Part shown: positions 9,275 through 17,978 of the stretch, piece after piece
How the letters are laid out: every line of letters begins with the position of its first letter
Numbering within the stretch: position 1 is the stretch's first letter
Source of the DNA: Enterococcus dongliensis
GTDB taxonomy: Bacteria > Bacillota > Bacilli > Lactobacillales > Enterococcaceae
Length of the DNA stretch: 64,000 bases
Reading direction: 5' to 3'
Assembly: GCF_005405225.1 (NCBI RefSeq)
Contig: NZ_BJDQ01000004.1
Span: forward strand, 94,682 to 158,681
Notes under the pieces: model-generated
The model's database searches: none
Told to the model about the DNA's origin: nothing
The model's input: only the letters and a program-made list of their open reading frames with translations
Position numbers and translations under genes: made by a program

Positions 9275-9313
9275 AAAAGAACCACCAAAATGGATAGTCC
9301 AATTTGGTGGTTC
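9275..9313 (-). terminator. Terminator of the amidase gene
   Basis: Perfect 11-bp stem GAACCACCAAA/TTTGGTGGTTC at 9279-9289 and 9303-9313, followed on the minus strand by a short T run. It lies 15 nt past the amidase stop. Confidence 0.7.
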
Positions 9314-9327
9314 GATAAAATGATTGT

Positions 9328-10791
9328 TTATTTTGAACGATAATATGCTGGCAATTGAAAACCATAAGCTGTCTCAAATAATTGGCCAATTTGTAAAAGT
9401 AAATCTTCACGACCACGCGCAGCAGTAAATTGAATCCCTAATGGTAAACCCTTTTGTGTTAAATGGGTCGGTAAGCTGATTGCTGGTTGCCCTGTTAGAT
9501 TGGCTAGTTGTGTATAAGGTGTCATTTGCAGACTCTGTGCAAACATTTGCTCAATCAACTGCTGCAAATCATTTTCTGATAAATTGGCAGCATTTTCTAA
9601 ACTTAGGCGAATATCGTCGCTTTGCAAGTCCTCTCCGATCTTAGGTGCAGAGGTAGCTGTTGTTGGCGTCAATAATAGATCATATGTCGTAAGCAGTTCT
9701 TCCATTTTGACAGCTGCTTGATCCCAAAGATTTAACGCATCGATATAATGACTAGCGGGAATTTTTTTCCCATACTGATAAATTCCCCATGACATCAATT
9801 CCATGTCATCTTTCCCAACTAATCGTTTCAATCCTTGTTCGATTTTAGTGAACATCGCAGCGGTTTCAGCACCATTCATCAAGTAATAACTGGCCATCAG
9901 TTCATTTCCATCAACGGGATAAGAAATCAATTCGACTTGATGACCTTGTGCTAACAAAAAATCATAGGCCTTTTCTACTGCTTTGATTGCTTCAGATGAA
10001 ACAGTGGAATTAATAGGCGAATCAATAATAACCGCTATTTTTAATGGTTTTTGCTGAGCAGAGTGCATATGATGCCAAGCTTTTTCAGGTGCTTGATACG
10101 GTGCTGCACTAGCAATTTTACGCATCCCATAAAATAATTTTTCTGTATCACGCATGGAGACGGTCAAAGCAAAATCGATTGAAGCTCCTTGCCAGCCGCG
10201 CCAACTTCCAGGCCCTACCGGCATCACGCCACGTGTTGGTTTTAACCCAATCAATCCGCAAAAACTAGCGGGAATTCGAATTGATCCTCCTCCATCACTC
10301 GCCCCAGCAATCGGTACAATCCCTGCCGCAACTGCACTGGCTGCACCACCGCTTGATCCTCCTGAATAATAGGCAAGGTTCCATGGATTTTTAGCCGGTC
10401 CATAAATTTGTGCATCTGTAATATTTTTAAAGCCAAATTCTGGAGCGTTCGTCTGGGCAAAAGGCACCAAGCCATTTGCTAATAGCTGATTGGTAAAGTT
10501 GCTGTTTTGATCAGCCCGCTGTTCTAAAAGTAATTTTGATCCTGATGTACTCAACCAGCCTTTCTTGTCTTGACCTAACATTTTTAACGGGATTGGCAGT
10601 CCAGCAAAAGGACGATTGGCAATAGTTTCTTGTTTTTGGTATTCTGTCAGCGCCTCATGATCCATCAAGGTTACAAAAGCATTTAATTCTGGATTTTTCT
10701 GGCGGGCATTTTCTTCAAAAATCCCTAATAGTTCTTGAAAACTAATTTTTTTATTACGCAATTTTTCTGCCCAGTATAGACCATCTTTCAT
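9328..10791 (-). CDS. Amidase (amidase signature family)
   Basis: Ser-Ser-Lys amidohydrolase of about 487 aa. The catalytic Lys is at about residue 70 (LPIPLKMLG). The signature GGSSGG is at about 144-149, and the nucleophilic serine at about 170 lies in [16 protein letters not shown]. This architecture is shared with GatA and with stand-alone amidases. The protein is not GatA, because no gatC or gatB lies nearby and the substrate loops differ. I chose the ATG at 10791 (GAGGTG six nt upstream) rather than the GTG at 10800. It probably hydrolyses small amides or peptidyl amides; the substrate is unknown. Confidence 0.9.
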   Translation of the reverse strand: MKDGLYWAEKLRNKKISFQELLGIFEENARQKNPELNAFVTLMDHEALTEYQKQETIANRPFAGLPIPLKMLGQDKKGWLSTSGSKLLLEQRADQNSNFTNQLLANGLVPFAQTNAPEFGFKNITDAQIYGPAKNPWNLAYYSGGSSGGAASAVAAGIVPIAGASDGGGSIRIPASFCGLIGLKPTRGVMPVGPGSWRGWQGASIDFALTVSMRDTEKLFYGMRKIASAAPYQAPEKAWHHMHSAQQKPLKIAVIIDSPINSTVSSEAIKAVEKAYDFLLAQGHQVELISYPVDGNELMASYYLMNGAETAAMFTKIEQGLKRLVGKDDMELMSWGIYQYGKKIPASHYIDALNLWDQAAVKMEELLTTYDLLLTPTTATSAPKIGEDLQSDDIRLSLENAANLSENDLQQLIEQMFAQSLQMTPYTQLANLTGQPAISLPTHLTQKGLPLGIQFTAARGREDLLLQIGQLFETAYGFQLPAYYRSK

Positions 10792-10887
10792 TTTCAACAC
10801 CTCATATATTTTGTTTCATCATTGTATTATTAGTAAAAAACTCAATCAGTCAAAATTATGTCTTAACCACTAAAAAAGCACAGGGAG

Positions 10888-11109
10888 TCATTCGATTTTT
10901 TTCAAAATATCAAACTCTGGAACATGTAAAAAAGAACAGCCGCGTTCTTCCACAAAAATACTGTAAGAATGGCATCGTTTACTAGAAAAATGAGCAAAAT
11001 CTGTCAGCTCGATCACGCCTGTTAAAAGATCATCAGCAATTTTGAATTGCACGTGATCCTTAATCCTAAACTTTGCAGGTGCTAAATGTTCCATCGCTTT
11101 CACTTCCAT
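10888..11109 (-). CDS. Small conserved-looking hypothetical protein
   Basis: Unrecognised protein of 73 aa (68 if the second ATG, Met6, is the start). It has an alternating beta-strand pattern (KDHVQFKIADDLLTGVIEL, then SYSIFVEERGCSFLHVPEFD) that suggests a small barrel of KOW or SH3 type. Composition fits real coding sequence. The ribosome binding site is weak for both starts. It stands alone between the amidase and the amino-acid permease. I assign no function. Confidence 0.55.
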   Translation of the reverse strand: MEVKAMEHLAPAKFRIKDHVQFKIADDLLTGVIELTDFAHFSSKRCHSYSIFVEERGCSFLHVPEFDILKKIE

Positions 11110-11224
11110 TCTGTTATGATTCCTATACGCATGTTAGCTCTATATTCTACTGAAGTTAGTTAGAAATCAAGAAAAACGGATCAAAACTAAGAACGTGGAT
11201 AAATCATTTGTTCTTTAGAAGTTA

Positions 11225-11262
11225 TAAAAAACAAGAACCCAAGATATATTCTGGGTTCTTGT
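11225..11262. terminator. Terminator after the amino-acid permease gene
   Basis: Perfect 11-bp stem ACAAGAACCCA/TGGGTTCTTGT at 11231-11241 and 11252-11262, with a T run on the minus strand. It lies five nt past the permease stop codon. Confidence 0.8.
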
Positions 11263-11266
11263 TTTG

Positions 11267-11926
11267 CTACCTGTATTTTTGTTGAAAATAGCGTTCTAAC
11301 TGATGTTGTAGTCGCCCAATCCCGATACAAAGCAACCAATAAATCAATGCTACTAAAATATACATCGATAAATAATCGAAGGTTCGTCCCCCAATGATTT
11401 TAGCTTTTTGAAATATATCTGGTACGGTAATCATAGCCGCCAAAGATGTTCCTTTGAGAAGATCCATTGCCACATTACTCAATGCCGGAATCGAGATACG
11501 GACGGCTTGCGGTAAAATGATATAGCGCATTGTTGGAAAAAAACGATTGCCCAAAGCATACGCAGCATCCCATTGACCGGCATTGACTCCTGCGATCGAG
11601 CCGCGATAAATCTCACCGATAAAAGCACTACTGGTCAAACTAAAACAGATGATTGCTGCAACGACAGCGTTTAACTGATATGGCAGACCAAAGTATAACA
11701 AAAACAACAAGACCAACGCGGGGGTCCCGCGCAAAAAAGAGAGGTACAAACGGACAAAAAGTTTGACCGCTCGCAAAGGGACAAATCCTAACACCGTCAA
11801 TAAGACCCCTAGTATATTGCCAAAAACAAAGGCTGTTAAACTAATCCCCAAAGTATATCCTAATCCACTCAAAAGAAATGGGATAGAATCCACCATCAAA
11901 GCTAAGTCGATTGTCGGAAGATACAT
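11267..11926 (-). CDS. Amino-acid ABC transporter permease (His/Glu/Gln/Arg/cystine type)
   Basis: Membrane subunit of a polar-amino-acid ABC importer, 219 aa, with five predicted helices. The cytoplasmic coupling loop of the family is visible as NAGQWDAAYALGN, followed by RYIILPQAVRISIPALSN. The first helices (LSGLGYTLGISLTAFVFG) match HisM/TcyB-like permeases. It overlaps the stop of the upstream binding-protein gene by one base. No ATPase gene lies next to it, so either the ATPase is shared from elsewhere or the operon has lost it. The binding-protein gene is interrupted, so this importer may be non-functional. Confidence 0.9.
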   Translation of the reverse strand: MYLPTIDLALMVDSIPFLLSGLGYTLGISLTAFVFGNILGVLLTVLGFVPLRAVKLFVRLYLSFLRGTPALVLLFLLYFGLPYQLNAVVAAIICFSLTSSAFIGEIYRGSIAGVNAGQWDAAYALGNRFFPTMRYIILPQAVRISIPALSNVAMDLLKGTSLAAMITVPDIFQKAKIIGGRTFDYLSMYILVALIYWLLCIGIGRLQHQLERYFQQKYR

Positions 11927-12777
11927 TACTCTGCCGAAACTTTCTCAGTTATTTCTTGTTTCGGTTTCACGGAAACATCGGTTCCAAAATATTGTTCTGA
12001 TAGTTTTTTCAATGTTCCATCTTTTTTCAAACTCGCCAAAGCTTGATTGACCTTCTCTTTTAACGCTTGATTTTTTTTATCAAACAAAAATCCTGTAAAA
12101 TTCGCGTTAAAATAGACATCTTCTAAAATCTTGACAGGAATATCTGGCAATGCTGCTACAGACATTTTTTGTAAGTAGTAGTCGTTTAAGATGACATCTG
12201 TACGACCCTTTGCCACGTCTGTTAAGTATTGATCATTTGTTGCATTATCATACGTTACTGCTTTTGCACCATATTTTTCTGCAATCTTCATGTAACTAGT
12301 ATTCGGTTCTCCCGCAGCTTTTTTGCCTTTAAGATCTTTCATTGCATGTATCCCAGAATTGTCGCTTTTTCTTACAATCATACTATCAAAAGAATGCTTG
12401 ATTGGTGAAGAAAGAGCGAACTTTTTACTGCGTTCTTTCGACAAACCAAAATCATTTGCGGCAAAATCAGCCTCTCCTCAATTAACTGCGGTTACTTGAC
12501 CGTCAACATTGTATTCTTTAAATTTGATTTTCAAATCCAATTTTTTTGCGACTGCCTTTGCTACATCCACATCATAACCAACTAATTTATTTTCATCGTC
12601 ATAATAAGAAGACGGAAAGAGTGTGCCCGAAGTGACTACTGTCAATTCTTGTTTATCTTTCACTTTTTCCCAACTATCATCTGCATTAGTTTGCTTGTTC
12701 CCACAAGCGGTCAAAACTACTCCTGCTGTTACAAGCGCCAACCCTATCAACCATTTTTTCAACACCATCGTCTCCAT
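11926..12777 (-). pseudogene. Amino-acid ABC transporter substrate-binding lipoprotein, interrupted by in-frame TGA
   Basis: Extracellular binding lipoprotein of family 3 (polar amino acids). A signal peptide with lipobox LTAC opens it, then SSYYDDENKLVGYDVDVAKAV leads into domain I. At 12478-12480 the frame meets a TGA between AVN and GEADFAAN. Reading continues in the same frame through ANDFGLSKERSKKF and GIHAMKDLKGKKAAGEPNTS to AE at the end, giving full length for the family. The lesion is therefore one codon (TCA to TGA would suffice), not a frameshift. The best start is probably the GTG at 12765, six nt after GGAG. It could be recent inactivation or a sequencing error. Confidence 0.85.
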
Positions 12778-13021
12778 TCTTTTTTCATTTGTTAAAATTT
12801 CTAAATTCTGGTTCAGTTATACCATATAAAAAACGAATGATTATAGAAACTTGCTTATGAAAAACAGATTTTAATACAGATATAGTCAATATATGTGTGT
12901 AATAATACAATTATTCAATAACGATAGTTTGCAAAGTATTTTTTTATTTCCAAATTCTAACAAAAAGAAGGCAAAAAAGAGAAATAGTCATTAATCCTTT
13001 GATTCGTCATTTTTCGATCTT

Positions 13022-14488
13022 TCATCTCTGTTGCAGCCGAAGATTTTCTATTGTGTATATTTCATCTGCTACTCGTTCAACAAAATAGCGATCATGTGAG
13101 GTAACAATCACTGTTCCCTGATACGAGATAATCAACTGCTCCAGTGCCTCAACCGTTTTAAGATCAATAAAATTTGTTGGTTCATCAAGGATTAAGACAT
13201 TTGAAGGCCGCGTAAACAGCAAAGCAATCTGTACTCGCGTTGCTTCACCTCCGCTTAATCTGTCAATAGGTTTTGTCATCTCCAATTGTGAGAAGCCCAA
13301 ATTATGCAAAATACTACGAATTAATGGTTCTTTATACTCTGTTTGTTGCAATAGATATGTTAAAACCGTCTGCGTTCCAGTTATTTTATAAGCCATTTGG
13401 TGGTACGTAGCAAAAACAACCTTAGGAGATAAAATAATCCCTGCTTCATCAGTTAAAATGCTGTTCAAAAGAGACGTTTTTCCAGCACCATTTTTACCAG
13501 TGATCGCAATACATTTTCCGACACCAAATTGAAAATCACAATGATCAAATAAACATTTTCCGCCTTTCTCTAAATGAAAATCCGCTCCTCGAATAGGAAA
13601 TTTATTATGCAGTTCCAGCGTTTTAGAAGGCGGAAAAGTAATTGCCCGCTGAATGCCCAGTGTTTTCTTTTCCTCAAGTTGCAGCAAACGACTTTCCATC
13701 GCCTTAGCTGTTTTTTGGATATTTTTCTGAACAGTATCTTTTTGTTTAGACGATGATAGCCGATCAGGGCGGATGTGCTGCTGCTTTTTCTTTATTGATA
13801 CCTGTTTACTTTTTTCAGCTTGTGCTTTCTTTTTGGCAATCGCCGATTCTAAACGAGTTTTTTCCTTCACAAATTGTTCTGCCGCTCGATTATTTTCAAG
13901 TTTCTCCAATTCTTTTTGTTTACAATACTCATCATAATTTCCACTGTACTCTTTTACTTTTCCGGCTTCTACTTCCCAAATTTTAGTAGCTAATTGATTT
14001 AAAAAAGTACGATCATGACTGACAAAAAGGAGTGTACCATAATAATAGCGTAATTCTTCGATCAATGTCTGGATTCCCTTTTGATCAAGATGCGTTGTCG
14101 GTTCGTCTAATAATAAACCCGCTTCATAGCCGGACAATACTTGAGTTAAGCGATACTTAGTTTTCTCGCCGCCGCTTAATGTGTTTACTTGATTTTTAGG
14201 AACAAAAAAACGGCCCATTAATTCCCAGTCAATGTTTTCATAATTTATTTCTTCATCTACTTCACTGATTTGCTGAAAGAAATGAAAGTCATTTTCTTTT
14301 TGGATAGAGCCGCTATCAGGTGTCAACTCCCCATAAATCATTTTTAATAAAGTTGATTTTCCTTGTCCATTAGAACCGATAATTCCGATACGATCCCCTT
14401 GATAAACAGATAGTGCATCGATTGAAAAGAGTTCTTTTGTACCGAAACTATGCTGGATATTTGTTAATTTTATCGATAGATTTTCCAT
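13022..14488 (-). CDS. ABC-F ribosomal protection protein (Msr-type, MsrC-like)
   Basis: Soluble ATPase with two ABC domains and no membrane segment, 488 aa. ABC-F proteins of the Msr group bind the ribosomal E site and dislodge macrolides and streptogramin B. Domain 1 has Walker A GSNGQGKS (38-45), LSGGEKT and [12 protein letters not shown] charged interdomain linker spans about 190-270, where the drug-targeting arm sits. Domain 2 has [17 protein letters not shown] and [12 protein letters not shown] leader peptide and attenuator precede it (separate entries), the hallmark of antibiotic-inducible msr genes. Length fits E. faecium MsrC. The exact name and drug spectrum cannot be settled from sequence alone. 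Confidence 0.85.
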   Translation of the reverse strand: MENLSIKLTNIQHSFGTKELFSIDALSVYQGDRIGIIGSNGQGKSTLLKMIYGELTPDSGSIQKENDFHFFQQISEVDEEINYENIDWELMGRFFVPKNQVNTLSGGEKTKYRLTQVLSGYEAGLLLDEPTTHLDQKGIQTLIEELRYYYGTLLFVSHDRTFLNQLATKIWEVEAGKVKEYSGNYDEYCKQKELEKLENNRAAEQFVKEKTRLESAIAKKKAQAEKSKQVSIKKKQQHIRPDRLSSSKQKDTVQKNIQKTAKAMESRLLQLEEKKTLGIQRAITFPPSKTLELHNKFPIRGADFHLEKGGKCLFDHCDFQFGVGKCIAITGKNGAGKTSLLNSILTDEAGIILSPKVVFATYHQMAYKITGTQTVLTYLLQQTEYKEPLIRSILHNLGFSQLEMTKPIDRLSGGEATRVQIALLFTRPSNVLILDEPTNFIDLKTVEALEQLIISYQGTVIVTSHDRYFVERVADEIYTIENLRLQQR

Positions 14489-14533
14489 TTTATTCTATTC
14501 CCCTTCTTGCTAGGAAAGAGAAAAAAGCGTACA

Positions 14534-14562
14534 GAAAAAGGCATAGTCTAGCACTATGCCTT
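14534..14562 (-). terminator. Attenuator hairpin between leader peptide and ABC-F gene
   Basis: Perfect 10-bp stem AAGGCATAGT/ACTATGCCTT at 14538-14547 and 14553-14562, followed on the minus strand by CTTTTTC. It is a complete intrinsic terminator placed inside the leader, about 45 nt before the ABC-F start codon. Without readthrough, transcription would end here. A second stem at 14616-14624/14641-14649 overlaps the end of the leader-peptide ORF and would respond to a stalled ribosome. Confidence 0.8.
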
Positions 14563-14634
14563 ACATTTCATTTTTGAAAAGTATACACTCATCCCTTGAA
14601 ATTGCTACACCTAGACTTTTGAATTGATATTTAA

Positions 14635-14679
14635 TTAGCCATTCAAAAGTTCGTTCCGCAATTTCATCGATGCTGTCAT
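14635..14679 (-). CDS. Leader peptide MTASMKLRNELLNG (macrolide-sensing type)
   Basis: A 14-codon ORF with an excellent AGGAGG ribosome binding site, in the 5' leader of the ABC-F gene. It opens MTASMKLR, close to the MTASMRL leader peptides known upstream of msr and mel genes. There, macrolide-bound ribosomes stall early and switch on the downstream gene. Its last codons form one arm of a 9-bp hairpin (CTTTTGAAT/ATTCAAAAG). Stalling would free the other arm and change folding before the terminator at 14534-14562. The ORF, ribosome binding site and hairpins are seen; the induction mechanism is inferred from known relatives. Confidence 0.8.
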   Translation of the reverse strand: MTASMKLRNELLNG

Positions 14680-14713
14680 TACTTTTCCTCCTCAACATAT
14701 AATTTCTAATAAA

Positions 14714-14742
14714 AAGATACCATGCTTAAAAAAAATAGTAAA
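14714..14742 (-). promoter_or_regulatory. Promoter of the leader peptide/ABC-F unit
   Basis: Minus-strand -35 TTTACT (14737-14742), 17-nt spacer and extended -10 TGGTATCTT (core 14714-14719). It lies just downstream of the lactate oxidase stop and about 35 nt before the leader ORF. Confidence 0.6.
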
Positions 14743-14750
14743 GTCAAATA

Positions 14751-15854
14751 TTATAAATACCGGTTCTCTCTTAGCGTAGTCGTTTTAATATCTGCTACTG
14801 TTTGTGTCCCCGCTAGTTGCATCACCATTTCCAATTCTTTTTTAAAGAAATCAAAAACTTGTTGCACACCAGTACTTCCGCCTAACGCTAACCCATAAAT
14901 AACTGGCCGTCCAATCGCTACTAGATCCGCTCCTGAAGCCAATGCTTTAAAGACATGTTGTCCTCGACGAACACCGCTATCAAAAACAATCGGGGCTCTT
15001 CCAGCCACAGCTTCTGCTACATATTGTAATGAATCAAACGCAGCTGGGCCGCCATCAAGTTGTCGGCCACCGTGGTTAGACACCCAAATACCCGAGGCTC
15101 CCGAATCAAGTGAGCGTTCCACATCTTCTTCTGATTGAACCCCTTTGACATAAACGGGGAGATCTGAATAATTTGCGATAAATTCAACATCTTTTGGACT
15201 TAATTTTTGTTTTGAAGAACCGTAGACTGCATCCATCGTTTGACCGATCCCAGATTGATAAGCTTGAACAATCGGCATTGCTAAAGGAAAAGTGAATCCG
15301 TTACGACGATCTGTTTCACGATTCCCGCCAACTGTCGCATCTGCAGTCAGTACGATTGCCTTTGATCCATTACGTTTTGCCAGATCTAGAATGTCACGGT
15401 TGATTCCATCATCTTTACTCATATAAAATTGGAACCATTGCGGTGCTTTTAGCCCGCCAGCTTCCCGTATATCTTCTAAAGTACAAGAAGCATAAGAACT
15501 AGCCGTATAAATCGTTCCAAATTGTGCGACTCCTTTGGCAGAGGCCTTTTCAGCAGCAATATTTGCCAATCCATGGGCTGCCACAGGTGCCATAATAATC
15601 GGTGCTGTCAATTTTTCTCCGGAAAATTTTGTTGTTGTATCAGGCAATTCAACATCTCGCAAAACATGCGGGATAATCAACTTATGATTAAATGAGCGTT
15701 CATTTTCTTGGTAAGTAAAAACATCTCCCGCCCCACTGCTAATATACCCGTAACCACCCTCAGGTATAATCTCCTTCGCAGCTACTTCTAAATCCTTCAT
15801 ATTAATAAAATCAATCGCGCCTTCAGCGGTACTTGCTTGGTAAATTCTCTCCAT
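14751..15854 (-). CDS. lctO: L-lactate oxidase (FMN-dependent alpha-hydroxy-acid oxidase)
   Basis: Cytoplasmic flavoenzyme that oxidises L-lactate with O2 to pyruvate and hydrogen peroxide. The 367-aa protein has the family active-site block VSNHGGRQLDGG, with catalytic His261 and substrate-binding Arg264. The FMN-contacting Lys237 is in VYVKG, and FMN-phosphate loops include FDSGVRRG and IGRPVIYG. The N-terminal GGYGYISSGAGD is typical of aerococcal and streptococcal lactate oxidases. Glycolate oxidase-like relatives are possible, but the length and motifs fit lactate oxidase. It is monocistronic, with a strong promoter and a cre-like site upstream, consistent with glucose repression. Confidence 0.9.
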   Translation of the reverse strand: MERIYQASTAEGAIDFINMKDLEVAAKEIIPEGGYGYISSGAGDVFTYQENERSFNHKLIIPHVLRDVELPDTTTKFSGEKLTAPIIMAPVAAHGLANIAAEKASAKGVAQFGTIYTASSYASCTLEDIREAGGLKAPQWFQFYMSKDDGINRDILDLAKRNGSKAIVLTADATVGGNRETDRRNGFTFPLAMPIVQAYQSGIGQTMDAVYGSSKQKLSPKDVEFIANYSDLPVYVKGVQSEEDVERSLDSGASGIWVSNHGGRQLDGGPAAFDSLQYVAEAVAGRAPIVFDSGVRRGQHVFKALASGADLVAIGRPVIYGLALGGSTGVQQVFDFFKKELEMVMQLAGTQTVADIKTTTLRENRYL

Positions 15855-15874
15855 CTAAAATCCCACCTTTTAAT

Positions 15875-15888
15875 TGATAACGTTTACA
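15875..15888. promoter_or_regulatory. CcpA (cre) site upstream of lactate oxidase
   Basis: TGATAACGTTTACA matches 13 of 14 positions of TGWAANCGNTNWCA. It lies between the -10 box and the start codon, a position where CcpA acts as a roadblock. Confidence 0.7.
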
Positions 15889-15894
15889 AAATTA

Positions 15895-15923
15895 ATGTTA
15901 CGCTTTCCATTAAATAGTGACAA
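15895..15923 (-). promoter_or_regulatory. Lactate oxidase promoter
   Basis: Minus-strand -35 TTGTCA (15918-15923), 17-nt spacer and -10 TAACAT (15895-15900). The cre-like site follows immediately downstream. Confidence 0.65.
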
Positions 15924-16081
15924 CTAATTTGTTTATCACCCTTTTCCATAAGCTACAAACTAACGCCGGACTATCCTTAACAACTTAAAAGTTTCTCTTT
16001 CTGTTAGCTCTTCAGCAAAAAAATCTATGACAAGACGATAGAAAAGCTTGTCGCGCATCAAAACTTCCAATTACTTTGGTC

Positions 16082-16118
16082 AAAAAAAGAGAAACCCCAT
16101 CATATCAGGGTTTCTCTT
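16082..16118 (-). terminator. Terminator of the ireB-ruvX-DUF1292 operon
   Basis: Perfect 11-bp stem AAGAGAAACCC/GGGTTTCTCTT at 16087-16097 and 16108-16118, followed on the minus strand by seven T. It lies 12 nt past the DUF1292 stop codon. Confidence 0.85.
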
Positions 16119-16129
16119 ACATTTTTAGC

Positions 16130-16438
16130 TTATTCTTCTTCAGTCATGAATGTATTGAAGACTTCTTCAATCATGTCCCACTCAGCATCGGTTTCAATTT
16201 GTTGTAATTCGCCTTCGCTGCCATCTTCATTTTCAACATATGCGTAGGCTTGTAATTCAACATCTTCATCTTCAGGAGCACCTGCTGGATAAAGGAGAAC
16301 ATAGTTGCGATTGAATTCTTCTTGACCATCAATAGTTAGAAGAATCTCGTAAAGTGTTTCATTTCCTTCATCATCTACTAAAGTAATTACTTCATGTTCG
16401 TGATCATGCTCATGATCGTGTGTGTGTTCGTGGGCCAT
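16130..16438 (-). CDS. DUF1292 family protein (YrzB-like)
   Basis: Small acidic cytoplasmic protein, 102 aa, of the DUF1292 family, whose function is not known. After a histidine-rich opening ([14 protein letters not shown]), the conserved core reads [20 protein letters not shown], continuing with NYVLLYPAG and [14 protein letters not shown]. The His-rich head could bind metal; that is inference from composition only. The ATG at 16438 was chosen because AGAGGAATG lies just upstream. It is the last gene of ireB-ruvX-DUF1292, an order conserved in many Firmicutes, and ends at a strong terminator. Confidence 0.88.
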   Translation of the reverse strand: MAHEHTHDHEHDHEHEVITLVDDEGNETLYEILLTIDGQEEFNRNYVLLYPAGAPEDEDVELQAYAYVENEDGSEGELQQIETDAEWDMIEEVFNTFMTEEE

Positions 16439-16453
16439 CTTCATTCCTCTTTT

Positions 16454-16882
16454 CTAAATTTTGTTGCCAGCACGGTCAAGATAGTTCTGTAAAATCATGA
16501 CTGCTGCAAGCTTATCGATAACTTTCTTTCTTTTCGAACGTGATACGTCCGCTTGTTCGACTAACATCCGTTCTGCTTGAACTGTTGTTAATCGCTCATC
16601 TTGAAATTCAACTGGTAAATCATAGAGTTCTTGGATTTTTTCACCATAGGCCAAAGATGCTTCGGCTCTTGGACCAATTGAGTTATTCATATTTTTGGGG
16701 AGTCCTACCACAAATTTAGTGACTTTGTATTCATTAATCAGCTCGCCTAAGCGCTCAAAACCAAATTCACCTTTTGCTTCGTCAATTCGGATAATCTCGA
16801 CTCCTTGAGCCGTCCAGCCAAATGGATCACTTACCGCGATTCCGACAGTTTTCGAGCCGACATCTAATCCCATTACTCTCAT
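16454..16882 (-). CDS. ruvX: Putative pre-16S rRNA nuclease / Holliday junction resolvase-like YqgF
   Basis: RNase H-fold nuclease of the RuvX/YqgF family, 142 aa. Family members process the 5' end of 16S rRNA in E. coli and were first proposed as Holliday-junction resolvases. The first catalytic Asp is residue 7 in [16 protein letters not shown]. Conserved acidic residues recur in [12 protein letters not shown] and, near the C-terminus, in [30 protein letters not shown] is the family's central motif. Its start overlaps the ireB stop by 4 bp and DUF1292 follows within 20 nt, so the three genes form one operon. Confidence 0.93.
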   Translation of the reverse strand: MRVMGLDVGSKTVGIAVSDPFGWTAQGVEIIRIDEAKGEFGFERLGELINEYKVTKFVVGLPKNMNNSIGPRAEASLAYGEKIQELYDLPVEFQDERLTTVQAERMLVEQADVSRSKRKKVIDKLAAVMILQNYLDRAGNKI

Positions 16883-17148
16883 CGAATATCTATACCGTGA
16901 TCTTTCAAGTAATATTTCACTAAAACTTCCATCACTTCATCACGCTCATGACGGCGAATCAAGTTTCTGGCATCTTGATAACGAGGAATATACGCAGGAT
17001 CGCCTGATAATAAATAGCCGACGATTTGGTTAATCGGGTTGTAGCCTTTTTCAGCTAAAGCGTTGTAGACAATCGTCAATGTTTCACTGATCTCTTTCTT
17101 ACGATTATCATCAAAATCAAAACGGACTGTTTCATCTGTGTATCCCAT
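16879..17148 (-). CDS. ireB: IreB-family regulatory phosphoprotein
   Basis: Cytoplasmic regulator of 89 aa, DUF965 family. In E. faecalis, IreB is phosphorylated by the PASTA kinase IreK on two N-terminal threonines and affects cephalosporin tolerance. Here the equivalents, Thr4 and Thr7, are present in [14 protein letters not shown]. The rest of the conserved fold ([40 protein letters not shown]) is intact. It is the first gene of an operon with ruvX. In many Firmicutes alaS lies upstream; here the sequence upstream is instead the edge of a degenerate island. Confidence 0.93.
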   Translation of the reverse strand: MGYTDETVRFDFDDNRKKEISETLTIVYNALAEKGYNPINQIVGYLLSGDPAYIPRYQDARNLIRRHERDEVMEVLVKYYLKDHGIDIR

Positions 17149-17407
17149 TTTCTCACACCTCTCCTTGGAATTACCAACAATTACATTTTACTAGAAGAAG
17201 ACAAAACTTACAAATTTTGTAAGTGGCCAATTTTTTGGCATTAGAAAATCTTCCGAATTATTATAACATGCTTTTACTAATAATAAATGGCTTTTCAAAA
17301 TCCTCACCTTTATTTTAATATGTTTCATACCTGATTAATTAGTAAAAGATTCCATAAAAGTTACAGATTATTTTGTGAGCAGGCTTTTTTATTTTAAAAT
17401 CCAATAA
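17149..17407. other. Intergenic region upstream of ireB
   Basis: AT-rich non-coding sequence between the ireB start and the terminator at 17408. I see no open frame of note, tRNA or repeat. It must hold the ireB promoter, but I cannot pick one with confidence. Confidence 0.4.
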
Positions 17408-17443
17408 ACAAAACGCCTCGAGCGCTAGCTCGAAGCGTTTTTG
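17408..17443. terminator. Terminator beside the distal att-like site (possibly the ancestral glnA terminator)
   Basis: Strong hairpin with arms around AACGCCTCGAGC and GCTCGAAGCGTT (17411-17439) and T/A tracts on both sides. On the minus strand it follows a short glnA-like tail that ends at 17453, as expected for an original glnA terminator separated from glnA by an insertion. Confidence 0.6.
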
Positions 17444-17452
17444 AAAGAAATT

Positions 17453-17476
17453 TTAGTAAAGTTCTAAATATTGTTT
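17453..17476 (-). other. glnA-like 3' tail with att core (distal copy)
   Basis: On the minus strand the sequence reads QYLELY followed by TAA, the same C-terminus as glnA, with synonymous changes in the Leu-Tyr codons. The 14 bp at 17462-17475 (TTCTAAATATTGTT on the plus strand) are identical to 19517-19530 inside glnA. Only about 20 codons are open upstream, so it is a fragment. I read it as one half of a duplicated attachment site. Confidence 0.55.
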
Positions 17477-17941
17477 TTTCGCTCTAAACACTATTGCATA
17501 CTCATAAAAAAGCCTTCATTCCAAGGTTTATCTGTTAAAATAAATCTCAAAAGATTTATAATCTTATACAACGTTTGCCTCTTTTTTGCTCCTTTTCACA
17601 TCTGTTTTTCTATTTATTCATAAGGGAAGAGGATTTCTTTTTTATCTGTTATCCCTCCTTTTGCCTGTTGTACGTTCTAAATAAAGGCATACTGATACTT
17701 ATGAGTACGAGTGATTCAACCTTCTGCTTTTACATTCGCATGTTTCTCGTTCCAAAATGGTTTTAGTTCGTTGCTGATTAGTTATTTTTCCGAATTATAA
17801 ATCGGGATCTGTTTCCACTGAATTCTGTTTTCTGTTTTGATGGCTTTCTTGCAGGCATTACCTAATCCCTTTTGAACTTGCACTGCCAAAATCACTTCGT
17901 TAAAATCTTTCATATATTTCAAGCTTCCCAATTTTGGGCAT
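17477..17941. other. Degenerate interior of the island
   Basis: No intact gene. On the minus strand a 43-codon frame at 17782-17913 starts MKDFNEVILAVQVQKG and ends IPIYNSEK. The same frame can be followed beyond its stop (ELKPFWNEKHANVKAEG, then another stop), so it may be a decayed gene I do not recognise. A plus-strand frame at 17575-17766 rich in Phe, Leu and Cys looks like a chance ORF. Confidence 0.35.
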
Positions 17942-17978
17942 AAAAATAGCGCTCAAATCATTTTCATGATTAAGCGCT
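17942..17978 (-). terminator. Terminator after the HD hydrolase gene
   Basis: Hairpin with AGCGCT arms extended by an imperfect TCATGA-rich stem (17948-17978), followed on the minus strand by ATTTTTA. It overlaps the last codons of the HD gene. Confidence 0.7.

Noticed and set aside
17575..17766. Plus-strand 63-codon frame in the island
   Set aside because: Composition is dominated by Phe, Leu and Cys, there is no ribosome binding site and no recognisable motif; it looks like a chance ORF in AT-rich DNA.
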